Both the position numbers and the translations under genes were made by a program. A stretch of 8,664 nucleotides of DNA from Deltaproteobacteria bacterium (lineage in GTDB: Bacteria > Myxococcota_A > UBA9160 > JAFDET01), in the NCBI GenBank assembly GCA_019310195.1, contig JAFDET010000145.1, forward strand, positions 1 to 8,664, written 5' to 3'. Of this stretch, positions 1 through 6,741 are shown piece by piece (within the stretch, counting starts at the first letter, position 1; each line of letters starts with the position of its first letter). Under the pieces are notes generated by a model, which saw only the letters and a list, made by a program, of their open reading frames with translations, ran no database searches and was not told the DNA's origin.

Positions 1-1
1 G

Positions 2-559
2 GGGCCGGTTGTCGTCAAGCAGAAGCGCGAGGCCGTACTGGCGCAGTACCTGGCGCTGGTCCCGGCCGGACTGGCCTGCGTGGCGCTGGGCGACGCCGTG
101 GTGGGTGCGTTCAATCTGCACGAATCCGCGGTGCTGCCGCTGGTGTGTCTGCCCATGGCAAGCACGTTTGCGGCCATGTCGCTGCGCGCGGCCGACGGCG
201 GCGTGCGCATGCGCAACCTGGCGGCACTGGTGGCCGCGGGCGGCATGACTGCGCAGCTGGTGTTCTTCCCGGGCGTGCTCTCCAGCGTGGCGTGTCTGGC
301 CACGGCCATCCTGGCCACGGCGTACGGCTACGCGGCGGAGCAGAAGGGAGTCCTGGTGGGCGGCGCCGCCGCGCTGGTCTTCGGCCTCCTCTACCACCTG
401 CGCTACGCGGCCGAGCTCTACGCGCTCAGCCCCTGGGCGGCGCTGGCCGCACTGGGAGTTGCCACCGTGGTGGCCGCAAGCCTCTTGGAGCGCCACCACG
501 GCACGCTGGCCGCGCACGTGATCGAGCTGCGCAGTCGCATCGGAGGCTGGAGCCACTGA
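2..559 (+). CDS. C-terminal part of an unidentified multi-pass membrane protein
   Basis: The frame is open from the window edge to TGA at 557-559, giving 185 residues of a protein whose N-terminus lies outside. It is rich in Ala/Leu/Val, with hydrophobic stretches at about residues 13-36, 43-62, 72-90, 93-111, 117-134 and 144-161 (counted from the edge). Short loops separate them, and a charged cytoplasmic-looking tail (LLERHHG...IELRSRIGGW) follows. The 'SPW..LA.LG' helix followed by a charged ERHH segment resembles the end of large bacterial multi-TM proteins of the DUF2157/DUF2339 kind, but I cannot assign a family. An internal GTG at 80 exists, but coding character continues upstream of it, so the partial reading from the edge is preferred. 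It is probably the last gene of its transcript, since a strong hairpin follows. No catalytic motif is visible. Confidence 0.75.
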   Translation, partial: GPVVVKQKREAVLAQYLALVPAGLACVALGDAVVGAFNLHESAVLPLVCLPMASTFAAMSLRAADGGVRMRNLAALVAAGGMTAQLVFFPGVLSSVACLATAILATAYGYAAEQKGVLVGGAAALVFGLLYHLRYAAELYALSPWAALAALGVATVVAASLLERHHGTLAAHVIELRSRIGGWSH

Positions 560-574
560 CGGCTCCGGCAACGC

Positions 575-648
575 CTCCCCCCTTCCCGCTCCTGTGGGGG
601 GAGCAAAGACGCCCCCGGCGACCGGACGGTCTGGTTGCCGGGGGCGTC
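575..648 (+). terminator. Tandem GC-rich hairpins downstream of the membrane gene
   Basis: Two inverted repeats sit in the 153-bp gap. The first pairs CTCCCCCC (575-582) with GGGGGGAG (596-603). The second is stronger: a perfect 12-bp stem, GACGCCCCCGGC (608-619) with its reverse complement at 637-648. It can extend inward by ACC/GGT past one G-T wobble. No T-run follows either hairpin, so this is not a classic rho-independent terminator. Its place just after a stop codon and before an unrelated gene still suggests 3'-end formation or transcript protection. Confidence 0.45.
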
Positions 649-712
649 ACGCATTGGGGTCGTGTCGGTTCGCGGGGTTCTCACCGCGCGACAGTGCCGG
701 TAGAGTCGCGCC

Positions 713-1846
713 GTGGGGGATACGACGCCCGAAGGACCGGGAAGGCGCAGCGCGGCCGCCGCAGCGCTGCTGACCAACGGGATCGTGGCGGCCGTGCTCC
801 TGGGCGCCGCCGCGCTGGTGGCCTGGCAGCCCGAGGCCTACTACCGGGCCGTTCAGGAGGACGAGCTCCTGGAGTGGGCCAGCTTCTGGGCCTTCGCCGG
901 GGCGGCGGGCGTGTTCGCGTGGGCCGCTCTGCGACGGCCGTCCGCGGAACGCTGGCGGCTCTGGTTTCCGCTCGGGCTCGCCGCCTTCTGCCTGTGGGTG
1001 GCGCTGGAGGAGATCTCCTGGGGCCAGCGCGTCTTCGGCTACCGCCCGCCCGCCTACTTCCTGGAGCACAACTACCAGCAGGAGCTGAACGTCCACAACG
1101 TGGTGGCGTCGGACCTGCGCCAACTGGCACTGAAGCTGGTGATCCTGGGCTACGGGGTGGCGCTCCCGCTGCTGGGCCTGGTGCCCGCGCTCGGTCGTCT
1201 CTACCGACGCCTCGCTGTGGTGCCGCCGCCGCTCGCGCTGGTGCCCGCCTTCCTCGCCACCTATCTGCTCTACGAGATCTACCCCTGGGATTTCTCCGGT
1301 GAGTGGGTGGAGATGATGCTCGGGCTGGGCTTCCTGCTCGCGGCGGTTCTGTCGGCAGCGCGCGACGCTGCTCGGCCCGGGCGGGCGCTGTTGGCGGTGG
1401 CGCTGGCGTGCGTCGTGGTGGCTGGCGCCGGCGAGGCCAGCGCCGCCTGGTCGCGGGCCCAGCGCCGCGCGCACCCGGCCACGCTCGAGGCCGCGCGCGG
1501 GGAGATTCGGGCCCTGGCCGCCGACTTCCGCGAGGCGCGCGTCCGCACCCGCTGCGGCCTGCACAAGCGCCTCTTCACCTTCGTGCGCCAGCAGAACGTC
1601 GAGGCGCTGGGGCAGGGAAGCTTCGCCGCGCTGGTGGAGCAGGGGCTGCCCGAGGAGCGCAGCCGCTTCTTCCTGGATCCGTGGAACTCGCCCTACTGGG
1701 TGCGCGACTCCTGCGGCGAGGACCGGCGCCGCCGGCGCATCTTCGTCTACTCGTTCGGTCCCGATCGCATGCGCGACTCCACGGACTGGGAGATCGGCGG
1801 CGACGACGTGGGCGAGATCGTCTTCGACGCCAGCCCGGACTCCTGA
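713..1846 (+). CDS. Seven-helix membrane protein with a pseudopilin GspG-like C-terminal domain
   Basis: This is a 377-residue protein. The start is GTG at 713, the first possible one after an in-frame TAG at 701; the ribosome site is poor. Residues 20-240 are membrane-embedded, with likely helices near 20-38, 54-72, 84-98, 139-158, 172-190, 200-216 and 225-240. They carry conserved-looking polar motifs: EEISWGQR (99-106) and ELNVHN (124-129). I recognise this combination from an uncharacterised bacterial membrane family with no known function. After the last helix comes a soluble domain (about 245-377) with a helical stretch, then DPWNSPY (322-328), a basic RRRRR patch, YSFGPDR (346-352) and an acidic GGDD (363-366). 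That order matches the C-terminal calcium-binding part of type II secretion major pseudopilins (DPWG-PY ... YS-G-DG ... DD). No prepilin-peptidase N-terminus is present, so it is not itself a pilin. The function is unknown, and the domain fusion is inferred by eye. Confidence 0.85.
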   Translation: MGDTTPEGPGRRSAAAAALLTNGIVAAVLLGAAALVAWQPEAYYRAVQEDELLEWASFWAFAGAAGVFAWAALRRPSAERWRLWFPLGLAAFCLWVALEEISWGQRVFGYRPPAYFLEHNYQQELNVHNVVASDLRQLALKLVILGYGVALPLLGLVPALGRLYRRLAVVPPPLALVPAFLATYLLYEIYPWDFSGEWVEMMLGLGFLLAAVLSAARDAARPGRALLAVALACVVVAGAGEASAAWSRAQRRAHPATLEAARGEIRALAADFREARVRTRCGLHKRLFTFVRQQNVEALGQGSFAALVEQGLPEERSRFFLDPWNSPYWVRDSCGEDRRRRRIFVYSFGPDRMRDSTDWEIGGDDVGEIVFDASPDS

Positions 1847-1870
1847 GGCCCGGCGGCCGGCTGCGGCCCC

Positions 1871-1911
1871 AAAACGAGATCGGCGCGACGGCCCAAGGGC
1901 CGCCGCGCCGA
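1871..1911 (-). terminator. Rho-independent terminator of the minus-strand PepSY/SD-repeat gene
   Basis: TCGGCGCG (1880-1887) pairs with CGCGCCGA (1904-1911), and CGGCCC (1889-1894) pairs with GGGCCG (1897-1902), with a single A-C mismatch between them and a two-base loop. Read on the minus strand, the hairpin is followed by TCTCGTTTT (complement of 1871-1879), a short U-tract, 21 bases after the stop codon of the minus-strand gene. It may also stop the convergent + strand transcript, but the + side has no T-run. Confidence 0.7.
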
Positions 1912-1931
1912 CTCAGTCATCGCAGACAGGA

Positions 1932-2633
1932 TCAGTCCTGGTTCTCGGAATCTCCGTCCGAATCTCCGTCGGAGTCGCTGTCCGAGTCCTCATCCGAGTC
2001 CGAGTCGGAGTCGCTGTCCGAGTCCGCGTCGTTGCACTTGAACTGGCCCTTCTTGCCCTTCTTCTTCTTCTTCTTCTTGCCCTTCTTCTTGCCGGCCTTT
2101 TCGTCCACGACCGTGGCTTCGCCGGTCAGGGCATCGACGCGCACGCCCATCAGATGGCCCTGCGGGTCCAGCAGCTGGAACACGTAGGTCGGGGCCAGCA
2201 GCTCGTTTACCAGCTTGCCCGAGAGCACGATGGGCAGTGCCAGGCCCGGCGCCACTTCCTGGCTCTTGGCTACGGCGGCGGCCATGGCATCCAGGAAGCT
2301 GACCGTCGGAATCGGCGGCAGCACCGCCGAGCAGTCGGCCGTGTTGTAGTAGAGCGTGTCCTCGGTGCCGTCCAAGAAGCGCACGCGCACCTTGTAGAGG
2401 CTCAGCTCCGTGCCGTCGGGCAGCTGAGCGCTGGTGAAGCCGGCCTTCACCACGTCGGCGGCGCCGGAGTCCACCAGGGCCTGGGCGGAGATCTCCGCCA
2501 GGGTGCACGGCGAGTCGATCACGCCGCAGGCGCCGTCCTGCGCATGCGCTGCCGGGGCCACAGCCAGCGTCAGCGCGGTGAGCAAGAATGCAACGCTCAG
2601 CGGCAACAGGTTTCTAGAAAGGGCAATCTTCAT
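1932..2633 (-). CDS. Secreted PepSY-like protein with polylysine stretch and Ser-Asp repeat tail
   Basis: This is a 233-residue protein. The start at 2633 is chosen because it has GGGAG nine bases upstream and begins a classic signal peptide: MKIALSRN, a hydrophobic core to about residue 28, then AHA|Q with cleavage after residue 31. A longer reading from 2699 would put 22 odd residues ahead of it. The mature part has four cysteines (36, 43, 101, 200) and repeated 'DG-T/DP-G' beta-hairpin-like segments. The stretch around 150-177 (YVFQLLDPQGHLMGVRVDALTGEA) looks like a PepSY motif. A run of lysines and glycines (182-195, including seven consecutive Lys) follows, then KCN and an acidic tail of Asp-Ser dipeptides (204-229) ending ENQD. 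The tail suggests Ca2+ or surface binding, as in other SD-repeat proteins, but that is inference. It is transcribed alone, with a terminator downstream and a divergent promoter region upstream. No enzymatic residues are recognised. Confidence 0.85.
   Translation of the reverse strand: MKIALSRNLLPLSVAFLLTALTLAVAPAAHAQDGACGVIDSPCTLAEISAQALVDSGAADVVKAGFTSAQLPDGTELSLYKVRVRFLDGTEDTLYYNTADCSAVLPPIPTVSFLDAMAAAVAKSQEVAPGLALPIVLSGKLVNELLAPTYVFQLLDPQGHLMGVRVDALTGEATVVDEKAGKKKGKKKKKKKGKKGQFKCNDADSDSDSDSDSDEDSDSDSDGDSDGDSENQD
1947..2024 (-). repeat. Hexameric GAC/GAT-TCN repeat encoding the Asp-Ser tail
   Basis: Alternating Asp and Ser codons in register (with E and G substitutions late in the tract) make an imperfect 6-bp tandem repeat over about 78 bp. 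Serine codons vary (TCC, TCG, AGC), which suggests selection for the peptide rather than only recent DNA slippage. Confidence 0.85.
2058..2078 (-). repeat. (AAG)7 trinucleotide tract encoding polylysine
   Basis: Seven perfect CTT units on the + strand (AAG on the coding strand) encode Lys186-Lys192 of the secreted protein. Identical codons make it a slippage-prone microsatellite whose length changes would preserve the frame. Further AAG codons flank it on both sides, interrupted by GGC glycine codons. Confidence 0.9.
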
Positions 2634-2642
2634 CTTCGTACA

Positions 2643-2647
2643 CTCCC
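2643..2647 (-). promoter_or_regulatory. Ribosome binding site that decides the PepSY/SD-protein start
   Basis: GGGAG on the minus strand lies nine bases before ATG at 2633 and supports this start over the in-frame ATG at 2699. Confidence 0.6.
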
Positions 2648-2706
2648 AGGGTGGTGGCGGCCCTCCCGCCGCGCACGCAGCGTATCGGAGACCCCACACG
2701 CGCCGC

Positions 2707-2722
2707 CGTGACAGGGGTCACA
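2707..2722. promoter_or_regulatory. CRP/FNR-like palindrome in the divergent promoter region
   Basis: The + strand reads CGTGA-CAGGGG-TCACA: two half sites separated by six bases, with GTGA/TCAC perfectly inverted. This matches the CRP-family core TGTGA-N6-TCACA at nine of ten positions. It sits between the divergent SD-repeat gene and the esterase-peptidase operon, 74 bp and 45 bp from the respective start codons, so it could control either side. It is a single site found by eye; a chance match is possible in GC-rich DNA. Confidence 0.4.
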
Positions 2723-2766
2723 GCAAGAGGGCCGGGGGGCCGACCGGGTTCACTAAGCTCCCCGCC

Positions 2767-3675
2767 ATGCCCAGCCTCGTCGCCCGCGGACTCCGCCGTT
2801 TCGCCCGCCGCTCCATGAAGACCACGACGGGCGAGCCCGACGCCGTTGTGCGCCACTTTCGCCGTTCCATCGACCGCGCCCCGGTCTTGGCGCGCATGCC
2901 CCGGGGCGTGGCCCGTCGTGCGGTGGATCCCGGCGAGCTGCCCGGTGTCTTCGGCGAGTGGGTGGGCGTGCCGGCCGCCAGCCGGGCCATCCTCCACCAT
3001 CACGGCGGCGCCTACGTCTCGGGCCGGCCGGAGGCCTATCGCAGCATGTCCGGGCGCCTGGCTCGCGCGCTGCGCGCCGACGTGCTGTCGGCCGCCTACC
3101 GGCTGGCGCCGGAGCACCGTTTCCCGGCCGCGCTGGACGACGCCCTGGCCAGCTACCGGGCGCTGATCGACCGATTCGACCCCGCCAACGTGGCCGTCAG
3201 CGGCGACTCGGCCGGCGGCGGCCTCACCCTGGCCCTGCTGCAACGGGTGCGCGACGAGGGCTTGCCGCTCCCGGCGGCCGGCGTGCTGCTCTCGCCGTGG
3301 GCCGACCTGACCGACGACGCCCCCAGCCGGGCCTCGAACAACGAGGCCGACGACATGCTGACCCGCGAGAGCCTGGCGGGAGCGGCCAGCGCCTACCTGG
3401 ATGGAGCCGACCCGCGCCAGCCCGCGGCCTCGCCGGTGTTCGGCGACCTGAGCGGGCTGCCGCCCATCCTGGTCACGGTGGACGAGTCCGAGGTCCTGCT
3501 CGACGACTCCACGCGCATCGTCGAGGGAGTGAACGCCGCCGGCGGGCAAGGCACGTTGATCCGCCGCTCGGGCCTCTTCCACGTGTGGCCGGTGGCGGTG
3601 CCCATCCTGGCCGAGGCGCGGGAGGCCGTCCGGGAGATCGGCGTCTTCCTCGACCAGCGGCTCGGGTCGGCGTGA
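2767..3675 (+). CDS. Alpha/beta hydrolase, HSL (GDXG) family esterase/lipase
   Basis: This is a 302-residue protein from ATG at 2767. The frame is open further upstream, but that stretch has no family-like sequence and runs antisense into the neighbouring gene. It hydrolyses carboxylic esters, probably of short acyl chains, in the cytoplasm, since there is no signal peptide. Hallmarks are in order: oxyanion-hole motif HHHGGAY (77-83), conserved YRLAPEHRFPAALDD (111-125), nucleophile elbow GDSAGG (146-151, Ser148), the acid segment VDESEVLLDD (238-247) and the catalytic His in FHVWP (His272). The usual catalytic Asp position, two residues before LLDD, is occupied by Glu242, a variant seen in this GDSAG-type group. 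Length and architecture match the family (about 300-320). It overlaps the next gene by four bases, so the two are probably one operon. The substrate cannot be deduced. Confidence 0.93.
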   Translation: MPSLVARGLRRFARRSMKTTTGEPDAVVRHFRRSIDRAPVLARMPRGVARRAVDPGELPGVFGEWVGVPAASRAILHHHGGAYVSGRPEAYRSMSGRLARALRADVLSAAYRLAPEHRFPAALDDALASYRALIDRFDPANVAVSGDSAGGGLTLALLQRVRDEGLPLPAAGVLLSPWADLTDDAPSRASNNEADDMLTRESLAGAASAYLDGADPRQPAASPVFGDLSGLPPILVTVDESEVLLDDSTRIVEGVNAAGGQGTLIRRSGLFHVWPVAVPILAEAREAVREIGVFLDQRLGSA

Positions 3676-4892
3676 GCCACCCGTCGCGATCCGCAGAAAG
3701 AAGTGGCCTGCGGGGCTACGTGGACTTCTGCGTCGAGCACGTCACGGCGATCGTCGACCAGATCGGTCCGCGGCCTCCGGCCAGCGATGAAGAGGCTCGG
3801 GCTCAGCGTTACCTGGCGGATTTGCTGCGGCCGTTTGTTGCAGACGTGCAGCTCGAGCCGTTCTCGGTCGCCCCCAAGGCGTTCATGGGCTTCGTGCCGA
3901 TCACCGGCGGGCTGTTGCTGGCTGCCGTCGCCCTGTACGCGTTCGTGCCTCCCCTGGCGCTTCTCTGCGTGATCGGCGCGATCGCGCTCCTGGTCGGCGA
4001 GCTGGGGCTCTACCGCCAGCTGATCGATCCGCTGTTTCCGCACGCGACGTCCCACAACCTGGTGGCGACGATCCCCCCACGCGGTCCGGTCGAGCGCATC
4101 CTGCTCTTCGGCGGGCACTGCGACAGTGCCTGGGAGTGGCGCTGGCACTACCAGGGACACACCTTGTTTCGTGTGATCGTCGTCGGGACCGTCGTCGGAG
4201 CGGTGATCGCGTTGGGCGCGACCGCTCTGAATCTGGTCGCGCATGAGTCGAGCCTCTCGGTCGCGCTGGGCTGGGTGCTCGTCGGATTCTCCCCGTTCTT
4301 CCTGCTCATCATGGGTTTCACGAACTTCCACCGCGTGTCGCCGGGAGCCAACGACAACCTCACGGGCGTGCTGCTGAGCGTGGCGCTCGCCAAGTACCTG
4401 CACGACCAGGGCCAGACGCTCGAGCACACGGAGATCCGCATCCTGAACACCGGATCGGAGGAAGCCGGGCTGCGGGGTGCGCGCGCCTACGCGGAGCGGC
4501 ATCGCGAAGAGCTGACCGGGACGCCCAGCCTGTACGTCGCCGTGGACACCTTCCGGGACCTCGAGTACATGGCCGTCTACGACCGTGATCTCAACGGCTT
4601 CCTCCGTCACGATCCCGAAGCGGCGAAGCTGCTGGCCGACGCCGCCCGCCGCGCCGGACACGCGCTTCCGTTTCGAAAGCTCCCGGTCGGCGCTTCCGAC
4701 GCGGCGGCCTTCACGCAGGCGGGCCTGCGGGCGATCGCCCTGATTGCCCAGGATCCCACGCCGCCGCGTTGGTACCACACGCGCCTCGATACTCCGGAGC
4801 TGCTGAACCCGGAGTGCATCGAAGCCGGAATGCGGGTGATGCTGGAGCTGATCCGGACCGTGGAAGCAGAGGGCCTGGGCGCGAGCTCCTGA
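3672..4892 (+). CDS. M28-family zinc metallopeptidase with inserted transmembrane helices
   Basis: This is a 406-residue protein. The GTG start at 3672 overlaps the esterase stop (GTGA), implying translational coupling. The N-terminus IGPRPPASDEE...YL (31-48) is typical of M28 aminopeptidases. Co-catalytic two-metal ligands appear complete: His149 in GGHCDSA (with Asp151), bridging Asp228 in PGANDNLTG, catalytic/ligand Glu263-Glu264 in GSEEAGLRGAR, Asp292 in AVDTF and His369 in WYHTRLDT. Unusually, two helices (about 74-92 and 95-113) precede the first ligand, and two more (about 166-190 and 196-216) are inserted between the first His and the bridging Asp. The enzyme should therefore sit in the cytoplasmic membrane. 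There is no cleavable signal peptide. It likely removes N-terminal residues from peptides; substrate and topology are unknown. The neighbouring esterase suggests a shared scavenging or detoxification role, but this is only context. Confidence 0.92.
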   Translation: MSHPSRSAERSGLRGYVDFCVEHVTAIVDQIGPRPPASDEEARAQRYLADLLRPFVADVQLEPFSVAPKAFMGFVPITGGLLLAAVALYAFVPPLALLCVIGAIALLVGELGLYRQLIDPLFPHATSHNLVATIPPRGPVERILLFGGHCDSAWEWRWHYQGHTLFRVIVVGTVVGAVIALGATALNLVAHESSLSVALGWVLVGFSPFFLLIMGFTNFHRVSPGANDNLTGVLLSVALAKYLHDQGQTLEHTEIRILNTGSEEAGLRGARAYAERHREELTGTPSLYVAVDTFRDLEYMAVYDRDLNGFLRHDPEAAKLLADAARRAGHALPFRKLPVGASDAAAFTQAGLRAIALIAQDPTPPRWYHTRLDTPELLNPECIEAGMRVMLELIRTVEAEGLGASS

Positions 4893-4919
4893 GTCGCCAA
4901 GGCCGAGCGCGCTCGCCGT

Positions 4920-6029
4920 TCAGGCGTCGGTAGCCGGGCCCTGCATGGGGTAGCGCCCGTACGTATCCACCGCTTCGCGCAAGGCCAGCACGTTGGCGAG
5001 GGGGATGCGCCAGGGCATGCAGCAGACGGGCGATAGAACGAATCGCCCGAACGGGCCGAGCCGTTCGATATTCTCTCTCGCTCGCTCCATCACATCGCCC
5101 GGCTTGCCGTTCTCGAGCTCGCCGTTGACGAATATCGAAGCGCCCATGATCACGATCTGTGGGTACTTCTCGCGAAAATCCACCCAGCGGTCCAGGTCCA
5201 GTGGGTGGCTCCCATTGACCATGATCACGTCGACCCCCTCGGCGATGTGGCGCTCGATCATCTCGTTCCAATAGGGATCGAAGCCGCAGTTGTGGATGGC
5301 GAGGGGGAGCCCGACCTGCTTGCAGAAACGACTGACGAACTGGCCCTCGAAGCGCCAGGCATCTTCGAAGCGCAACATGGTGCGATTGAAGGCGTACTGG
5401 CAGTTGAATACGAAGAAGGGCTTTCCAACGATGCTGCAGAACGCCTGGTAATAGTCCCACTGCGATGCGTAGATCTTCTCGCAGAGCGCCAGCAGGAACT
5501 CCGGGTTCTCGATCACGTCCGCATAGGCCTGGCTGCCACGCAGCATCTGGATGCTCGACCAGGTGAGGCTGGGCGCAAAGGTCGCGGGAATACCCGTCCG
5601 CTCGGCCACGATGGCGGCTGCCCTCAAGAGCGTTGGCCAGGGCTCGACCCGGCTATGGTCGGGAATTTCGAGCTGCGCGACATCCGGCACGCGATTGCAG
5701 ACCGCACCTTCGCGGATGAAGGGTGCGGAGTAGTCCTTCCATTCGAACTCCTCCGCCATTCCATTCGCCTTGGCGAAAGCCAGCCCTTCGTACGGCCCAC
5801 AATAAGGGGTGACCACGACGGAGGCGGAATCGGCGCCGAGAACCTCGCACGTCTCGATGCTGACAGCGGCCAGCTTCTCGGGGCTGGTCAACATCTCGCG
5901 AACCGTCAGGCCGGAAATGCGTGAGGCGATATCCTCGGATGCCAAGAAGGTGAGGGGCACACGGTCCGGCTCTCCCCCCAGCATGGTGATCGCCAATCGC
6001 TCTGCGGACGCTTTCCAGTCGTGGTTCAC
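4920..6029 (-). CDS. Uroporphyrinogen-decarboxylase-family corrinoid methyltransferase (MtaA/CmuA-like)
   Basis: This is a 369-residue protein. The GTG start at 6029 has a near-perfect AGGAGG seven bases upstream and overlaps the corrinoid-protein stop by four bases. The fold is the UroD TIM barrel: N-terminal ERL...LGGEPDRVPL (10-26), FAPSLTWSSIQMLRG (151-165), ENPE (174-177) and a C-terminal SPVCCMPWRIPLANV (333-347). The Zn-binding H-x-C ... C signature of MtaA/CmuA/MtbA methyltransferases is present as His246-Asn-Cys248 (IHNCGF) and Cys336 or Cys337. True haem-pathway UroD lacks this signature, so a methyl-transfer role is favoured. The expected reaction moves a methyl group between the partner corrinoid protein and a thiol or other acceptor, or onto the corrinoid from a methylated substrate. 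Direct coupling to the corrinoid-protein gene supports the pairing. The methyl donor and acceptor cannot be read from the sequence. Confidence 0.88.
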   Translation of the reverse strand: MNHDWKASAERLAITMLGGEPDRVPLTFLASEDIASRISGLTVREMLTSPEKLAAVSIETCEVLGADSASVVVTPYCGPYEGLAFAKANGMAEEFEWKDYSAPFIREGAVCNRVPDVAQLEIPDHSRVEPWPTLLRAAAIVAERTGIPATFAPSLTWSSIQMLRGSQAYADVIENPEFLLALCEKIYASQWDYYQAFCSIVGKPFFVFNCQYAFNRTMLRFEDAWRFEGQFVSRFCKQVGLPLAIHNCGFDPYWNEMIERHIAEGVDVIMVNGSHPLDLDRWVDFREKYPQIVIMGASIFVNGELENGKPGDVMERARENIERLGPFGRFVLSPVCCMPWRIPLANVLALREAVDTYGRYPMQGPATDA

Positions 6030-6697
6030 GACGCCACCTCCTGGATCAGCGAGCGCACGTTGCCCAGGGCCTCCCAGGCGTCTGCAGCAAACGCATCGGC
6101 GCCAATTTGCTCGGCACTCTCGCGCGTGAGGGCCGCACCACCCACGATGACTCGTCCCTTGAAATCACTTTCTCTCAGCATGGCCACGGTCTCGGCCATC
6201 TTCGAAACGGCGAGCGAGATCAAGGCTGACATTCCCACCACGTCGGCCCCGAGCTCATTGGCTTTGTCGAGGAATTCTTGCGGTGGCACGTCCTCTCCCA
6301 GATCGTGCACGTCGAAGCCATCCGCGGCCAGCACGATGGCGACGATATTCTTGCCGATCTCGTGTACGTCGCCCTGAACCGTGCCCAGCACGATGGTCCC
6401 GGGCGAGGTGTCAGCGGAGCGCTCGAGATGTGGGCGCAAGAGATCGAGGGCGCTCTGCATGGCTCTCGCACTGAGGAGCAGCTCCGGGACGAAAAAGTCG
6501 CCCTCCTCGAATCTCTTTCCGACCGCCTCCATCCCCGGCCCAAGACCCCCGGAAATGATCTCCTGGGCGGAAGCCCCGGCCGCGAGCGCCTCGAGCGTCG
6601 TCTGCTCTACGCCGGTTTGATCGAGCGCGACGATCTGCTCCCGCAATCGTTCGAGCAGCTCGGTCGTGGCACGCGTTGTAGCCGTGGTCGTCGCCAT
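6026..6697 (-). CDS. Cobalamin-binding corrinoid protein (MtbC/MttC/MtmC-like)
   Basis: This is a 223-residue protein starting at ATG 6697, with AAGGAG eleven bases upstream. It is a cytoplasmic carrier of the methyl group on cobalamin. After a Thr/Ala-rich N-terminal tail (1-12), a helical cap domain (about 12-92) contains GLGPGMEAVGKRFEEGDFFVPELLLSA (51-77), typical of methyltransferase corrinoid proteins. The Rossmann-like B12 domain (about 100-223) has GDVHEIGKNIV (109-119), the D-x-H-x-x-G base-off/His-on motif with His112 as lower Co ligand. It continues with GMSALIS (155-161) and VGGAALT (185-191), the conserved loops around the nucleotide tail. Length matches stand-alone family members (about 210-220). 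It is the first gene of a two-gene minus-strand operon with the UroD-type methyltransferase and is divergent from the activator gene. The general function is confident; the specific substrate system is not. Confidence 0.95.
   Translation of the reverse strand: MATTTATTRATTELLERLREQIVALDQTGVEQTTLEALAAGASAQEIISGGLGPGMEAVGKRFEEGDFFVPELLLSARAMQSALDLLRPHLERSADTSPGTIVLGTVQGDVHEIGKNIVAIVLAADGFDVHDLGEDVPPQEFLDKANELGADVVGMSALISLAVSKMAETVAMLRESDFKGRVIVGGAALTRESAEQIGADAFAADAWEALGNVRSLIQEVAS
6037..6042 (-). promoter_or_regulatory. Consensus Shine-Dalgarno inside the corrinoid-protein gene end
   Basis: AGGAGG on the minus strand lies seven bases before the GTG start at 6029 and within the last codons of the corrinoid-protein gene. 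It fixes the start of the UroD-family gene and supports co-translation of the pair. Confidence 0.75.
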
Positions 6698-6741
6698 CTC
6701 GCCTGCAGCTCCTTCGCCAGCCTGAATCCCTGACTGGGCAA

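Noticed and set aside
1935..2100. Short repeats as a CRISPR array
   Set aside because: The periods are 3 and 6 bp, in frame with a coding region, with no spacers.
2434..2766. Upstream extension of the esterase frame
   Set aside because: The extension runs antisense through the signal-peptide end of the divergent gene and has no esterase-like sequence. ATG 2767 gives the normal family length.
3393..4778. Long minus-strand open frame of 461 codons opposite the esterase and peptidase genes
   Set aside because: It is a high-GC shadow frame, rich in Arg/Gln/His with no domain. The + strand frames carry complete catalytic motifs.
4904..4915. 12-bp palindrome CGAGCGCGCTCG between convergent genes
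   Set aside because: It leaves no hairpin loop and has no T-run. A terminator call is not supported, and chance palindromes are common in GC-rich DNA.
4920..6029. Haem-pathway HemE (true uroporphyrinogen decarboxylase)
   Set aside because: The H-x-C...C zinc signature and coupling to a corrinoid protein point to the methyltransferase branch of the family.
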